DNA of 64,000 nucleotides. Source: JBFMFH01 sp040752275 (GTDB taxonomy: Bacteria > Acidobacteriota > Vicinamibacteria > Vicinamibacterales > JAKQTR01). The stretch lies in the NCBI GenBank assembly GCA_040752275.1, contig JBFMFH010000056.1, forward strand, positions 42,937 through 106,936. The letters are read 5' to 3'. Within the stretch, counting starts at the first letter, position 1, and each line of letters opens with the position of its first letter. The translations under genes were made by a program, and so were the position numbers. The notes under the pieces were generated by a model that worked only from the letters and a program-made list of their open reading frames with translations, ran no database searches and had not been told where the DNA came from. Positions 32,789-45,479 of this stretch are shown here, piece by piece.

Positions 32789-35782
32789 CTAGAAGATGAA
32801 CTTCACGCCGAAGCGGCCTTCCATCTGGCGCTGGAAGCCGTTGTCCTTCAGGAACAGCGGATTTTGAACGACGCCCTGGGCCGTGATGTACTGGTCGAAG
32901 CTGGCCTGCCCGGCGTACACCAGCGCCTCGTCCGGCACGATGCCGTTTGAGTCGTGATACGTGCTGAACCGGTTGACGGCCGTCTTCTGGTTGAAGAGGT
33001 TGAGCACGTTCAAGCTCACCTGCAGCCTCCGGCCGTTGGCGAATCTGAACTCGTGCTGCACGTAAATGTCGGTCTGCGAGAAGACCGGCGTGCGGCCGTC
33101 GCTCAACCGGCCCTTGTACTGCACGGGCAGGTTGTTGGGCGGGTAGACGCCAAGCTCACGGGTCACCGGGAGACCGCTGGCTCCGTAGAAGTTGGCGCCG
33201 ACGCTCGTGCCGAAGTCGAACACGTACAGCGCCTGCACCTTGACCTGGTGTGGCCGATCGGTCGGCAACAGGCCGTAGACTGCCTGGCCCTTCTCATCGA
33301 ACATCATGAGCGGGTAATCGAACACGCGGCCGACGTTCGGGCTGGTCCGGCCGTTCTCGTCCGACTGGGACAGCCCGGAGTAGTTGCCCCACAACCGGCT
33401 CCACATGTAGCTGGCGCGGAGCGACCAGTTGTCGGAGAGCAACTTGTTGTAGGTGAACTCCACGCTGTCGTACTGGCGCTTCGCCTTCGGGTACGGCACA
33501 CCCGGATAGGCGAAGGCGGCCAGACCGAAGCCCGGGTTGGCGATGATGTAGATCTCGTTCTGGTTGGCATCGAGCGCGCCGGTGTCCTCGATGGCCTTCA
33601 CCAGGTGCTTGTGCACGTAGCGCACGCCGAGCGCCTGGTTTGCCGCCAACTGGTGGTCGAAGCCGAAGGCGGCTTCCTGCATCTGCATCGGCTTCAGATC
33701 GGGCTCGACGTAGTCGGCGCCGAGGCCGACATGCCGGAAGTCGATCGGCCCGCGAATCAGTCTGCCGGAGCACGGCGTCGAGGGCGTCGGGCCGCTCGGG
33801 CACGGCGTGAGCAGCGTGTTGTAGTCGAAGGTGTCGAGCGTGTAGTAGTACTCGAGCCACCGGTCACCGCCCCACGATCCGCGGGGCAGTTCGAGCTTGA
33901 AGATGTCGTAGAAGATGCCCCACGAGCCGTAGGCCTTCCAGCGGCCGTCGCCCTTGAGGTCGTAGGCGAAGCCCACGCGCGGGGCGAGCTTGTCCTTGAA
34001 GCCCCACTCGACGCCGTATTTCGGCACCGTGGGATCCCCAGTGACATAAGTCGGTACCTTCTCCTGCTCGGTCCGGATGCCGGCGTTGATGGTCAGCTTG
34101 TTGTTGACCGTCCAGGCGTCCTGGAAGAACAACCCGATGTTGTTCGTGTGGACGGAGCCAAAGGTCATGAAGCCCCGCGACGGATCCGTGCCGTTGCTGC
34201 GCACCTGGTAATAGCCGTAGGTGCCCCGCTGGCCGCTGAGCGTCCGGTTCCACTGGATGCGCACCAGGTTCTTCAGTTCGCCGGAATCCACGTCATTGCC
34301 GACGCGGTCGACCTGGATGCCGCCCTTGAAGGTGTGCTGGCCGCCGGCGTTCACGTACCACGTCCCGTCCGCCTGGAAATACGCGCGCGTCTGCTTGTCC
34401 TTGTTTGCCGAGGTGTTGGTCACCAGATTGCTGAAACTCGACGCCGCCTGGAAATTCGTCGGCACGCCGGCCATGCCAACGTTCCCCTGCGAGTAGAAGT
34501 AGCGGATCTCGTTCGGGACACCCGCGTCGAAGAAGTCCGACATGTAGTAGCCGCCGCGGAACCCGAAGTACAGATTCGGCGTGGTCACCCAGTCGAGGTT
34601 GCCCGACAACGACCAGTTCGGGAACGTGCGATCGATGTCGTACTTCGTGATGAGTAGATCCGTGCCCGACTGCGACGGCAGGAGACCCGTCCGCTTCGAC
34701 CAGCTGTTGTTGTAGGAGATGCGGGTGCGGATCTTGCTGCCGATCTGCGTCGTCGAGTTCGCCGTCAGGTACTGCACGGCGTTCTTCTGCTCGACGTCGT
34801 TGAAGGTGTTGGCGTTCGGGTTGCCCGACGTCGTCGGGTTGACCGTCCGCTTCGTGGTCGTCAGCGCCGGCTGATAGGCGCCGAAGAACCACATCTTGTC
34901 CTTGACGAGCGGGCCGCCGACGGCAATGCCCGGCTCGAAGCGGTTGTACTTGTCCTCGGGGTAGGTCTGGTATTCGGCAATCGCGTTGTTCAGCACACCG
35001 CGCCGCAGGATCGGGCGGTTGCTCGACTCGAGCTTGTCGCTCTGCCAGTTGAAGAGGGCGTTGCCGCGGAAGCTGTTCGTTCCGCTCTTCGTCACGACGT
35101 TGATCACGCCGCCGGTGGCGCCGCCGTACTCGGCGGTGTACCCGGACGACTTCACCTGCACCTCCTCGACGAAGTCGGCAATGACGTTCTTGCCGGATAC
35201 GCCCGTGCGCAGGTTCGTGGTCTCGATGCCGTCGATGATGAACCGGTTCTCCCCGGCGCTCGAGCCGTCAATCGAGATGCCTCCCAGCTTGCTCTCCTGG
35301 TTGGCACCGGCCACCTGCGTGACCAGCGTACTGAAGTCGCGGCCCTTGGGCAGCAGGTCGATCTGCTCGTTGCGGATGCTGGTGGCGCGGGCGCTCTGCC
35401 GCACGTCGACCAGCGGGGCCTCACCGGTGACCTGGACGGTCTCGCTGACCGCGCCGACCGACAGCGTCAGGTTGACGGTCTTGATGTCGCCCAGCTGGAC
35501 GTGCACACTGTCGACCTTGGCCGGGTTGAAGCCCTGGAGAGTGGCGCTCACCGAATAGGTGCCCGGCTGGAGCGACGGGAACCGGTAGACGCCGGTGTCG
35601 CTCGTCACGGTCGACACAACCGAGCCGACCGCCACGTTCGTGGCCTCGACGGTCACGCCCGGAAGCACGGCGCCCGACGAGTCCTTGACGACGCCTTCAA
35701 CGGCGCCGCGCTGTTCCTGGGCAAACGCCGGCACGGCCAGCACTGCCAGCAGGCACAGCACTACTAGGGTCCTGAAACGCAT
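32789..35782 (-). CDS. TonB-dependent receptor with carboxypeptidase-regulatory N-terminus (Oar-like)
   Basis: 997 residues. A signal peptide (about 1-20) is followed by a CarboxypepD_reg-like beta-sandwich (about 25-110, GVVKDSSGAVLPGVTVEA), a plug domain (about 120-240, with IDGIETTNLRTG) and a long 22-strand barrel ending in Phe (GVKFIF). Such Oar-like receptors are abundant in Acidobacteria and import large substrates or take part in protein export through the outer membrane with TonB energy; the ligand is unknown. An excellent ribosome site (AGGAGGT) precedes ATG 35782. It has its own terminator, so it is probably monocistronic. Confidence 0.93.
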   Translation of the reverse strand: MRFRTLVVLCLLAVLAVPAFAQEQRGAVEGVVKDSSGAVLPGVTVEATNVAVGSVVSTVTSDTGVYRFPSLQPGTYSVSATLQGFNPAKVDSVHVQLGDIKTVNLTLSVGAVSETVQVTGEAPLVDVRQSARATSIRNEQIDLLPKGRDFSTLVTQVAGANQESKLGGISIDGSSAGENRFIIDGIETTNLRTGVSGKNVIADFVEEVQVKSSGYTAEYGGATGGVINVVTKSGTNSFRGNALFNWQSDKLESSNRPILRRGVLNNAIAEYQTYPEDKYNRFEPGIAVGGPLVKDKMWFFGAYQPALTTTKRTVNPTTSGNPNANTFNDVEQKNAVQYLTANSTTQIGSKIRTRISYNNSWSKRTGLLPSQSGTDLLITKYDIDRTFPNWSLSGNLDWVTTPNLYFGFRGGYYMSDFFDAGVPNEIRYFYSQGNVGMAGVPTNFQAASSFSNLVTNTSANKDKQTRAYFQADGTWYVNAGGQHTFKGGIQVDRVGNDVDSGELKNLVRIQWNRTLSGQRGTYGYYQVRSNGTDPSRGFMTFGSVHTNNIGLFFQDAWTVNNKLTINAGIRTEQEKVPTYVTGDPTVPKYGVEWGFKDKLAPRVGFAYDLKGDGRWKAYGSWGIFYDIFKLELPRGSWGGDRWLEYYYTLDTFDYNTLLTPCPSGPTPSTPCSGRLIRGPIDFRHVGLGADYVEPDLKPMQMQEAAFGFDHQLAANQALGVRYVHKHLVKAIEDTGALDANQNEIYIIANPGFGLAAFAYPGVPYPKAKRQYDSVEFTYNKLLSDNWSLRASYMWSRLWGNYSGLSQSDENGRTSPNVGRVFDYPLMMFDEKGQAVYGLLPTDRPHQVKVQALYVFDFGTSVGANFYGASGLPVTRELGVYPPNNLPVQYKGRLSDGRTPVFSQTDIYVQHEFRFANGRRLQVSLNVLNLFNQKTAVNRFSTYHDSNGIVPDEALVYAGQASFDQYITAQGVVQNPLFLKDNGFQRQMEGRFGVKFIF

Positions 35783-36172
35783 ACTGGAATTACCTCCTCT
35801 TTGTGGTCCGCATAAAGCAGCGACAGGCTCACGGCCGACGCAACGGCTCGACTGTGGGGGGCCCATCTGCCAGACCAACCTAGAAAGGGTAGCACGCATC
35901 ATGCCAGCGATGTGAATCAGCTAAGTCATTGTCTGATAAGGTATTACTAGACATCAGCCAAGTCAGGAGACGGGCTATATCCAAGCACTCGCCGTTCAGA
36001 TCCGGGAGATTGGATTGGGGAGGACATGGCGCCCCCGTAGCTCGGTCGAGGCTGGGCCTCTTCGGGCAGAGACGCCGCGCGTTGAGTGCGACTCGGTTGC
36101 TCCCCCTACTGTCTACTGTCTACTATCTACTGTCTACTGTCTGTTGAACCCGTGGCAGTCCAAAGGAGCCCC
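35783..36172. other. 390-bp control region between the TonB receptor and the dehydrogenase gene
   Basis: No gene seen. A less GC-rich part near 35915-35960 holds a weak minus-strand promoter candidate (TTGGCT, 17 bp, TATCAG) for the receptor. The right part carries a heptamer array (36107-36141) and the AAGGAG ribosome site of the downstream gene. Confidence 0.5.
36107..36141. repeat. 7-bp tandem array (TACTGTC)5
   Basis: Five heptamers, one of them TACTATC, about 30 bp before the dehydrogenase start. Confidence 0.88.
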
Positions 36173-37270
<1,098 letters not shown>

Positions 37271-37430
37271 GGTGCGTGCCGCCTGGTCGGCGGCACTGCC
37301 CTTCTCTGGTCGATGCACCCAATCAGCCGGGATGGATCCGCCTCCCGCACGCGGCGGTGCCGGGGCATCCTCGATCGGCAGAACTCAAGAGCCGATCGTG
37401 CGTCCAACGCGACGCGTCCTCTTCTTGCTG

Positions 37431-37458
37431 CTGTCTCCTGTATTCTGTCTTCTGCGTA
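37431..37458. repeat. Degenerate inverted copy of the CAGAAGA-type array
   Basis: Four heptamers read as CTGTCTC, CTGTATT, CTGTCTT, CTGCGTA, the reverse complement of the preceding array family, just before folE. Confidence 0.6.
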
Positions 37459-37478
37459 CACCAAGCCGTGAGGATCTG

Positions 37479-38027
37479 ATGGAAGATCTCGTGCGACAGA
37501 TGCTGGCCGAGATTGGCGAAGACCCGGACCGCGAGGGCCTCAAGGGCACGCCGGCCCGGATGAAACGCTCGCTGACGTTCCTGACGAGCGGCTACCGCAC
37601 GAACGTCGACGACCTGATCAACGAGGCGCTCTTCACCGTCGACTACAGCGAGATGGTCATCGTCAAGGACATCGACTTCTTCAGCCTGTGCGAGCATCAT
37701 CTGCTCCCGTTCTTCGGCAAGGCGCACGTGGCCTACATTCCCCGCGACAAGGTGATCGGCCTCAGCAAGATCCCGCGCATCGTCGACGTGTTCGCGCGGC
37801 GCTTGCAGGTGCAGGAGCGGTTGACGAACCAGATCGCCGAGAAGATCAACGAGAAGACCCGTCCCCTTGGTGTGGCGGTCGTCATGGAGGCCACGCACCT
37901 CTGCATGGCCATGCGGGGCGTGGAGAAGCAGCGGTCGTTCTGCATCACCAGCGCCATGCTCGGAGCCTTCCGCGACCGCGAGCGGACACGCATGGAGTTC
38001 CTGGAACTGATCAGACGCCGCGCGTAG
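37479..38027 (+). CDS. folE: GTP cyclohydrolase I
   Basis: 182 residues. It converts GTP to dihydroneopterin triphosphate, the first step of folate and pterin synthesis. The zinc ligands are the Cys and His of SLCEHHLLPF and the Cys of HLCMAMRG. The GLSKIPRIVDVFARRLQVQERLT block is complete. ATG 37479 has GAGG 5 bp upstream; the longer open frame starts in repeat-rich spacer. Length is typical of the short bacterial form. Confidence 0.95.
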   Translation: MEDLVRQMLAEIGEDPDREGLKGTPARMKRSLTFLTSGYRTNVDDLINEALFTVDYSEMVIVKDIDFFSLCEHHLLPFFGKAHVAYIPRDKVIGLSKIPRIVDVFARRLQVQERLTNQIAEKINEKTRPLGVAVVMEATHLCMAMRGVEKQRSFCITSAMLGAFRDRERTRMEFLELIRRRA

Positions 38028-38079
38028 GAGCCGCGGCGTGCCGGGTCCGAAACCCTGGCCTCCGGCTGGCCGGACACCC

Positions 38080-38107
38080 GAATCCCGAATCCCGAATCCC
38101 GAATCCC
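38080..38107. repeat. 7-bp tandem array (GAATCCC)4
   Basis: Four perfect units, ending 6 bp before TATACT of the next gene: the same geometry as at mtnA. Confidence 0.9.
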
Positions 38108-38113
38108 GGCTGG

Positions 38114-38119
38114 TATACT
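38114..38119 (+). promoter_or_regulatory. Extended -10 element, leaderless arrangement
   Basis: TGGTATACT followed by 8 bases and ATG 38128. The array takes the -35 position. No ribosome site with workable spacing. Confidence 0.45.
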
Positions 38120-38725
38120 GCAGAGGGATGCAACGCCTGGCCTCGTTCGTGCTCGTGGCGTGCCTGGTGACGGTGGCGGCGGTCGCTCAGACCAGGCGGA
38201 CGACGCCAGCCAGGAAGTCGGCGTCGGCCAGGAAGACCGAACCGGCGGGGTTGAAGTGTCCGTCGCTTCTCGGCATCGGCCTCAAGACGCGACTGTCCTT
38301 CTGCGACGTGCCGGTGGGGCGCGAGCCGGCCGACGGGATAACCGTGGTGATTCCCCCGCACCGGGGCGCGACCGTCCTGACCTTCGATCTTCACAACCGG
38401 CTCACCTACTCGGAAGCGCTCGTCCGGGAACGACGGGCCTACGCCCGGCACACGGCGACGATCGGCGTCTTGACGATGGACAATACGCTCCTCGAGCGTG
38501 CCGTGATCCGGAGTGAGTTCCGGGTGGCAGCCGACCTCTACGATCGCGTGGCGGGCGGTGCCGGACCGAGCGGGCTGAAGGCAGTCGCGCCGGCCGGGAT
38601 CGAACCGGTCCGCGTGGCGCTGCCGGCCGACGCGGACGCCGTCGTCATCATGGGCGAGAAGCTCGAGGTGCACCGCATCGACGGCGTGGAGCTCTTCAAC
38701 GGGCGCGGCCGGCCGATCGCGGTGA

Positions 38726-40849
<2,124 letters not shown>

Positions 40850-41130
40850 GTCGTCTCCTTGACTCGCTTCCGGGTATGGCTCATTCGACTCGGCACGACG
40901 CGCCGCGTGCGCGAGACCGCTCGACTGTGTTCCGGATGCGTCGATCCTACCGGGCGGTCCGGCAGATCGGTGAAAAATCCAGCAAATGGGACAATCCCGC
41001 CCCTGGCGTGGCCGAATCTACGGTTGGACGGCAACGCAATCCCCAGTCCCCAATCGGCACGCCAGTGAACGAGCCCCCTGCCAGGCGGAGCCAAGGGGGT
41101 CATGGTCTTCATCTCGAGGAGTGGTCTACC
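40850..41130. other. Gene-free stretch between divergent radical-SAM and phosphodiesterase genes
   Basis: 281 bp. It should hold both promoters, but I find no good -35/-10 pair. An AT-richer patch lies near 40970-40995, and a short CAATCCC-like heptamer run at about 41038-41060. GAGGAG at 41116-41121 is the ribosome site of the plus-strand gene. Confidence 0.4.
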
Positions 41131-41919
41131 ATGTGCAGTGTGCGACCACTGGTCTTCGCGCATCGTGGCGGAGCGGCGCTCGCTCCCGAGAACACCATCG
41201 CCGCCTTCGACAACGGCCTGGAGCTTGGCGCCGACGGGCTCGAGCTCGACGTGCAGCTCTCACGCGACGGCGTTCCGGTGGTGATTCACGATCCGACGCT
41301 CGAGCGAACCACGGACGGCGCCGGCCCGCTCACCGACTGGACCGCCAGGGAGCTCGCCTCGGTCGATGCCGGCTACCGGTTCACGAGGGATGGCCAGCAT
41401 CCATTCCGCGGGCGTGGCATCGGCATTCCGGCGCTCGCCGACGTGCTGGTGCGCTACCCGCGCACGCCGCTCATCATCGAACTCAAGGCACGCGACGTGC
41501 GTCTGGCCAGGAGTGTCGTGGATGCGATCCGCGCGGCCGGCGCCGTCGGCCACGTGACGGTCGGATCGTTTCACCAGGGCGCACTCGACGCGGTCCGGGC
41601 GTACGACCCCGCCATCCGGACTGGTGCCGACATCGATGAGGTCCGCAGCGGGCTGGCGGCCGAGGTCTTCGGCCGCCACCGAAGCCGTGTGCTGTTCCAC
41701 GCCTTCCAGGTGCCCGAGGTGTACGCGGGCGACCGAATCGTGACGCCCACGTTCGTGGAGCGTGCGCACGACGCGGGGGCCTCTGTGATCGTCTGGACGG
41801 TCGATCGAGAGGACGACGTCAGGAGGCTGCTGGACTGGGGCGTGGACGGCATCATCACCGATCGACCGGACGCAGCCGTGCCGGCCGTCCGCCACTGGCT
41901 TGAGGAGCGTTCGTCATGA
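41131..41919 (+). CDS. Glycerophosphodiester phosphodiesterase
   Basis: 262 residues. It releases glycerol-3-phosphate from deacylated phospholipids. The GDPD signature is complete: AHRGGAALAPENTIAAF, GLELDVQLSRDGVPVVIHD, LERTTDG and the metal-binding IELK. A C-terminal TIM-barrel end (DWGVDGIITDRP) is present. No signal peptide is seen, so it acts in the cytoplasm (UgpQ-like). ATG 41131 has GAGGAG upstream. It overlaps the next gene by 4 bp (ATGA). Confidence 0.92.
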   Translation: MCSVRPLVFAHRGGAALAPENTIAAFDNGLELGADGLELDVQLSRDGVPVVIHDPTLERTTDGAGPLTDWTARELASVDAGYRFTRDGQHPFRGRGIGIPALADVLVRYPRTPLIIELKARDVRLARSVVDAIRAAGAVGHVTVGSFHQGALDAVRAYDPAIRTGADIDEVRSGLAAEVFGRHRSRVLFHAFQVPEVYAGDRIVTPTFVERAHDAGASVIVWTVDREDDVRRLLDWGVDGIITDRPDAAVPAVRHWLEERSS

Positions 41920-42884
41920 TCGAGGAACCGACCCTGCGAGACATCTACGAGGCCCGGCCGCGCGTCTACCGTCTGCTGAAGCCCACACCCCTGATCCGTC
42001 ATCCGCTGCTGGTCGCGGAGCTGGGATGCGACGTGTGGGTCAAGCACGAGAACCACAACCCGACCGGGGCCTTCAAGATCCGGGGCGGGCTGAACCTGGT
42101 GTCGATGCTCGGCGCCGAGGAGCGCGCACGGGGCGTGGCGACGGCGTCGACCGGCAACCACGGCCAGTCGCTGGCCATGGCCTGCGGTCTGCAGGGCGTG
42201 CCGTGCACCATCTACGTGCCCCGCGGCAACAACCCCGAAAAGAACGCCGCCATGCGCGGCTACGGCGCCACGCTCGTGGAGCACGGACAGGATTTCGACG
42301 AGGCGCGCGAGCGCTGCGAATACGACAGCCGAGCAGGCAACCTCCGGTACGTCCACCCGGCGAATGAGCCGCTGCTGGTCGCGGGCGTGGGCACCTACGC
42401 GCTGGAAATCTTCGAGGATCTGCCCAGGGCCGACGTCGTGCTCGTGCCGATCGGAGGAGGCAGCGGGGCCTCCGGCCTGGTGACGGTGCGGTCCGGCCTC
42501 GGCAGCCGCGCGCGGATCGTGGGCGTGCAGGCGGTGCGGGCGGACGCCTTCGCCCGGTCGTGGCGCAGCGGCCGGCTCCTGGCGGGAGAGCGATCCGACA
42601 CGTTCGCCGAGGGGATTGCCACCCGGGTCGCGTTCGAGATGACCTTCGCCATGCTCAAGGACGAACTCGACGACATCGTGACGCTGACGGAAGACGAACT
42701 GGCCGACGGTGTCCGCATGGCGCTGCGGGCCACCCACAATCTTGCCGAGGGAGCCGGCGCCGCGCCTCTGGCCGCCGCCTGGAAGATGCGCCGCGAGCTG
42801 GCCGGCAAGACCGTCGTCTGCGTCATGAGCGGCGGGAACATGGATACGGCGGTGTTGAGGAAGATCCTACGATCAGATCAGTAG
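41916..42884 (+). CDS. PLP-dependent threonine/serine dehydratase-like enzyme
   Basis: 322 residues, fold-type II PLP enzyme. The Schiff-base Lys is K54 in NPTGAFKIRGG, and the phosphate-binding loop is GGGSGASG. It resembles catabolic threonine dehydratase and hydroxyaspartate ammonia-lyase, and lacks the regulatory ACT domain of biosynthetic IlvA. Exact substrate open. Its stop codon lies in the first unit of a heptamer array. Confidence 0.88.
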   Translation: MIEEPTLRDIYEARPRVYRLLKPTPLIRHPLLVAELGCDVWVKHENHNPTGAFKIRGGLNLVSMLGAEERARGVATASTGNHGQSLAMACGLQGVPCTIYVPRGNNPEKNAAMRGYGATLVEHGQDFDEARERCEYDSRAGNLRYVHPANEPLLVAGVGTYALEIFEDLPRADVVLVPIGGGSGASGLVTVRSGLGSRARIVGVQAVRADAFARSWRSGRLLAGERSDTFAEGIATRVAFEMTFAMLKDELDDIVTLTEDELADGVRMALRATHNLAEGAGAAPLAAAWKMRRELAGKTVVCVMSGGNMDTAVLRKILRSDQ

Positions 42885-42908
42885 ACAGTGGACAGTAGAC
42901 AGCAGACA
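42881..42908. repeat. 7-bp tandem array (GTAGACA-type, 4 units)
   Basis: GTAGACA, GTGGACA, GTAGACA, GCAGACA. The stop codon of the dehydratase lies in the first unit. Confidence 0.8.
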
Positions 42909-42930
42909 GCAGAGTGCGCCACACGACGAA

Positions 42931-42948
42931 GGCCGGCGTGCGCCGGCC
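42931..42948. terminator. Hairpin between convergent genes, possible bidirectional terminator
   Basis: GGCCGGCG and CGCCGGCC (8 bp, or 6 bp with a 6-base loop). No strong T-run on either side. Confidence 0.4.
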
Positions 42949-42967
42949 CTGTTCGTACGCGAACCCC

Positions 42968-42995
42968 GAATCCCGAATCCCGAATCCCGAATCCC
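42968..42995. repeat. 7-bp tandem array (GAATCCC)4
   Basis: Four perfect units flanked by GAACCCC variants, just beyond the end of pdhC. Confidence 0.9.
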
Positions 42996-43007
42996 GAACC
43001 CCGGTCC

Positions 43008-44309
43008 TTACGCCATGAGCAGCGGATGCTCGAGGAATCTCCGCAGAGTCTGCAGAAAGCGCGCCCCCGTCGCCCCGTCCGCGACGCGGTGATCGACCGA
43101 CAGGGTCGCCTTCATGCGGTAGCCGACCGACAACGCGCCGCCCGCGACCACCGGTGCCTCGCGCACGGCACCGACGGCCAGGATGGCCGCCTCCGGCGGG
43201 TTGATGATGGCCGAGAACTCCTCGATGCCCAGCATGCCGAGATTGGAGATCGAGAAGGTCGCACCCGTGTACTCGTGCGGCTGCAGCTTCTTCGCACGGG
43301 CGCGCTCTGCCAACAGGCGTGCCTCCTCCGAGATGTCCTCGAGCGGCTTGATGTCGGCGTCGCGGATGACCGGCGTGATCAGGCCGTCCTCCAGGGCCAC
43401 CGCCATCCCGATGTGGACGTGGGTGAACTGCTTGACGTGATCCCCGGCGAACGAGGCGTTGATCTCCGGGTGCTGGCGCAAGGCCAGCGCCGTCGCCTTG
43501 ATGACGATGTCGTTGACGCTGATGGGGGACTTCTGCTCGCGCAGCGCCCGGTAGGCGTCCCAGACGCGGTCCATCGCGATGTCCACCGTGAGATAGAAGT
43601 GTGGCACGGGGCCCTTGCTCTGGACGAGGCGCTTGGCAATCGTCCGGCGCACCGATGACAGCTCGACCTCCTCGGCCTCGGGGCCCTCGACGCGGGCGGC
43701 CACCAAGGCGACCGCCCGTCCGCGCGCGCCCATCGGGCGGGCCGCCGTCGTGTCGCGGGCCTGCGCGACAACAGCCTCGATGTCGCGCTTGATAACGCGT
43801 CCCTGAGGGCCTGTGCCGCGCACGGTGCTCAGATCGAGCCCCGCATCGAGCGCCATGCGTACCGCCAGGGGAGACGCCCGGAGTCCCCGCCCGGCCGCGT
43901 GGGACGGAGTCGCCGAAGCCGGCACGGCGGACGGAATCTGGACTGACCTGGCCGGGCCCGGCCGCGGCGTCGCCCTCAGGGCATCGCGAACCTCGCCTGG
44001 AGCCGCCGGAGCCTCGGCCTCTGTCGCGGCACTCGCCTCGGCGGCGGCGACGAGGTCCGACACATCTTCGCCGGCACTGCCGATCACGGCGATCATCTGG
44101 CCGATCTTGACGAACTGCCCCTCCCTCGCGATGAGCGCCCGAACGACTCCGGTGGTGTACGCCTCCATCTCGACGGTCGCCTTGTCCGTCTCGACCTCGG
44201 CCAGGGCCTGGCCGGTTTCGACCGGGTCGCCGACCTTCTTCAACCAGCGGAGGATGCGACCCTCCTCCATCGTGTCGCTCAGTTTCGGCATCACTACGCG
44301 GGAAGCCAT
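43008..44309 (-). CDS. pdhC: Pyruvate dehydrogenase E2, dihydrolipoamide acetyltransferase
   Basis: 433 residues. One lipoyl domain (lipoyl Lys K43 in ETDKATVEM), an Ala/Pro-rich linker, a peripheral-subunit-binding domain (about 140-180, RASPLAVRMA) and the catalytic domain, with the active-site His in DHRVADGATGA near the C-terminus. It transfers acetyl groups from lipoate to CoA. It is last in the lipA-pdhA-pdhB-pdhC operon, but 153 bp of repeats separate it from pdhB. No E3 gene is in the window. Confidence 0.93.
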   Translation of the reverse strand: MASRVVMPKLSDTMEEGRILRWLKKVGDPVETGQALAEVETDKATVEMEAYTTGVVRALIAREGQFVKIGQMIAVIGSAGEDVSDLVAAAEASAATEAEAPAAPGEVRDALRATPRPGPARSVQIPSAVPASATPSHAAGRGLRASPLAVRMALDAGLDLSTVRGTGPQGRVIKRDIEAVVAQARDTTAARPMGARGRAVALVAARVEGPEAEEVELSSVRRTIAKRLVQSKGPVPHFYLTVDIAMDRVWDAYRALREQKSPISVNDIVIKATALALRQHPEINASFAGDHVKQFTHVHIGMAVALEDGLITPVIRDADIKPLEDISEEARLLAERARAKKLQPHEYTGATFSISNLGMLGIEEFSAIINPPEAAILAVGAVREAPVVAGGALSVGYRMKATLSVDHRVADGATGARFLQTLRRFLEHPLLMA

Positions 44310-44323
44310 GGGGTGATCCTTGT

Positions 44324-44386
<63 letters not shown>

Positions 44387-44420
44387 CAGGAGGGACCAGT
44401 CCCCAATTCCTACTAACCTC

Positions 44421-44441
44421 CAATCCGCAATCCGCAATCCG
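44421..44441. repeat. 7-bp tandem array (CAATCCG)3
   Basis: Three perfect units and a partial one between pdhB and pdhC. It is the reverse complement of the GATTGCG family seen before mtnA. Confidence 0.85.
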
Positions 44442-44462
44442 CAATCGAGAGGTCCCTCACGC

Positions 44463-45443
44463 CTAGTCCAGATACAGCACTTCGCGCACCGCGGCGACGA
44501 CGCGCGGCGGTGTGGGCATGGCCAGTCGCTCGAGGTTCTTGGCGTACGGCATCGGCACGTCGGCCCCCGTCACGCGCGTCACCGGGGCATCGAGTTCACC
44601 GAATGCGCCCTGGTTGATCTGATACGCGATCTGCGCTCCGAGGCCCGCGTACGGCCAGCCCTCCTCGACGATGACGCAGCGGTTGGTCTTGCGCACCGAG
44701 TCGATGATCGGGCCCTCGTCGAGGGGGCGAAGCGTGCGCGGGTCGACAATCTCGCACGAGATGCCCTCCGCCGCGAGCATGTCGGCGGCCTTCAGGGCCA
44801 CCGTGACCATCTTGGACCAGGCGACCACCGTCACATCCGCGCCCTCGCGCTTGACATCGGTCACACCGAGCGGAATGGTGTACTCCTCCTCCGGCACGTC
44901 GCCTTTCGACCCGTAGAGCGTCTCGCCCTCGAAGAAGATCACGGGGTCGTCGTTCCGTATGGCGCTCTTGAGGAGCCCCTTGGCATCGTACGGCGTAGAG
45001 GGGGCCACCACCTTGAGGCCCGGCACGTGCGCATACCACGACTCGATGGACTGCGAATGCTGCGCGGCGAGCTGGTGGGCCGCGCCGCCGGGCCCGCGGA
45101 CGACCATCGGAATCTTGAACTGGCCGCCGGACATGTAGAGCATCTTTGCCGCACCGTTGATGATCTGGTCCATGGCGAGCAGCGAGAAGTTCCAGGTCAT
45201 CATCTCGATGATGGGCCGCAGCCCGACCATCGCCGCGCCCACGCCAATGCCGGCGAAACCCTCTTCGGTGATCGGTGTATCGATGATGCGGCCGGGGCCG
45301 AACTCCTGCAGCAGGCCCTTGCTGACCTTGTACGCGCCCTGGTACACCCCCACTTCCTCACCCATGAGGAAGACGAGCGGGTCACGGAGAAGCTCTTCGC
45401 GCAGGGCCTGGTTCAGTGCGTCGCGGTAAGTGATCAACGGCAT
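44463..45443 (-). CDS. pdhB: Pyruvate dehydrogenase E1 component, beta subunit
   Basis: 326 residues, complete. Transketolase-like pyrimidine-binding part (EEVGVYQGAYKVSKGL, TPITEEGFAGIGVGAAM) and C-terminal transketolase domain (VVAWSKMVTVALKAADML). It pairs with pdhA to decarboxylate pyruvate with thiamine diphosphate. Follows pdhA by 36 bp. A branched-chain substrate cannot be excluded from sequence alone. Confidence 0.93.
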   Translation of the reverse strand: MPLITYRDALNQALREELLRDPLVFLMGEEVGVYQGAYKVSKGLLQEFGPGRIIDTPITEEGFAGIGVGAAMVGLRPIIEMMTWNFSLLAMDQIINGAAKMLYMSGGQFKIPMVVRGPGGAAHQLAAQHSQSIESWYAHVPGLKVVAPSTPYDAKGLLKSAIRNDDPVIFFEGETLYGSKGDVPEEEYTIPLGVTDVKREGADVTVVAWSKMVTVALKAADMLAAEGISCEIVDPRTLRPLDEGPIIDSVRKTNRCVIVEEGWPYAGLGAQIAYQINQGAFGELDAPVTRVTGADVPMPYAKNLERLAMPTPPRVVAAVREVLYLD

Positions 45444-45462
45444 AGGATACCTAACAGGGATC

Positions 45463-45476
45463 GGGGACCGGGGACC
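45463..45476. repeat. 7-bp repeat (GGGGACC)2
   Basis: Two perfect units between pdhA and pdhB. Confidence 0.6.
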
Positions 45477-45479
45477 GGT

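Noticed and set aside
35915..36060. AT-richer intergenic part checked for a tRNA or small RNA
   Set aside because: No cloverleaf, no conserved tRNA loop sequences and no terminator seen.
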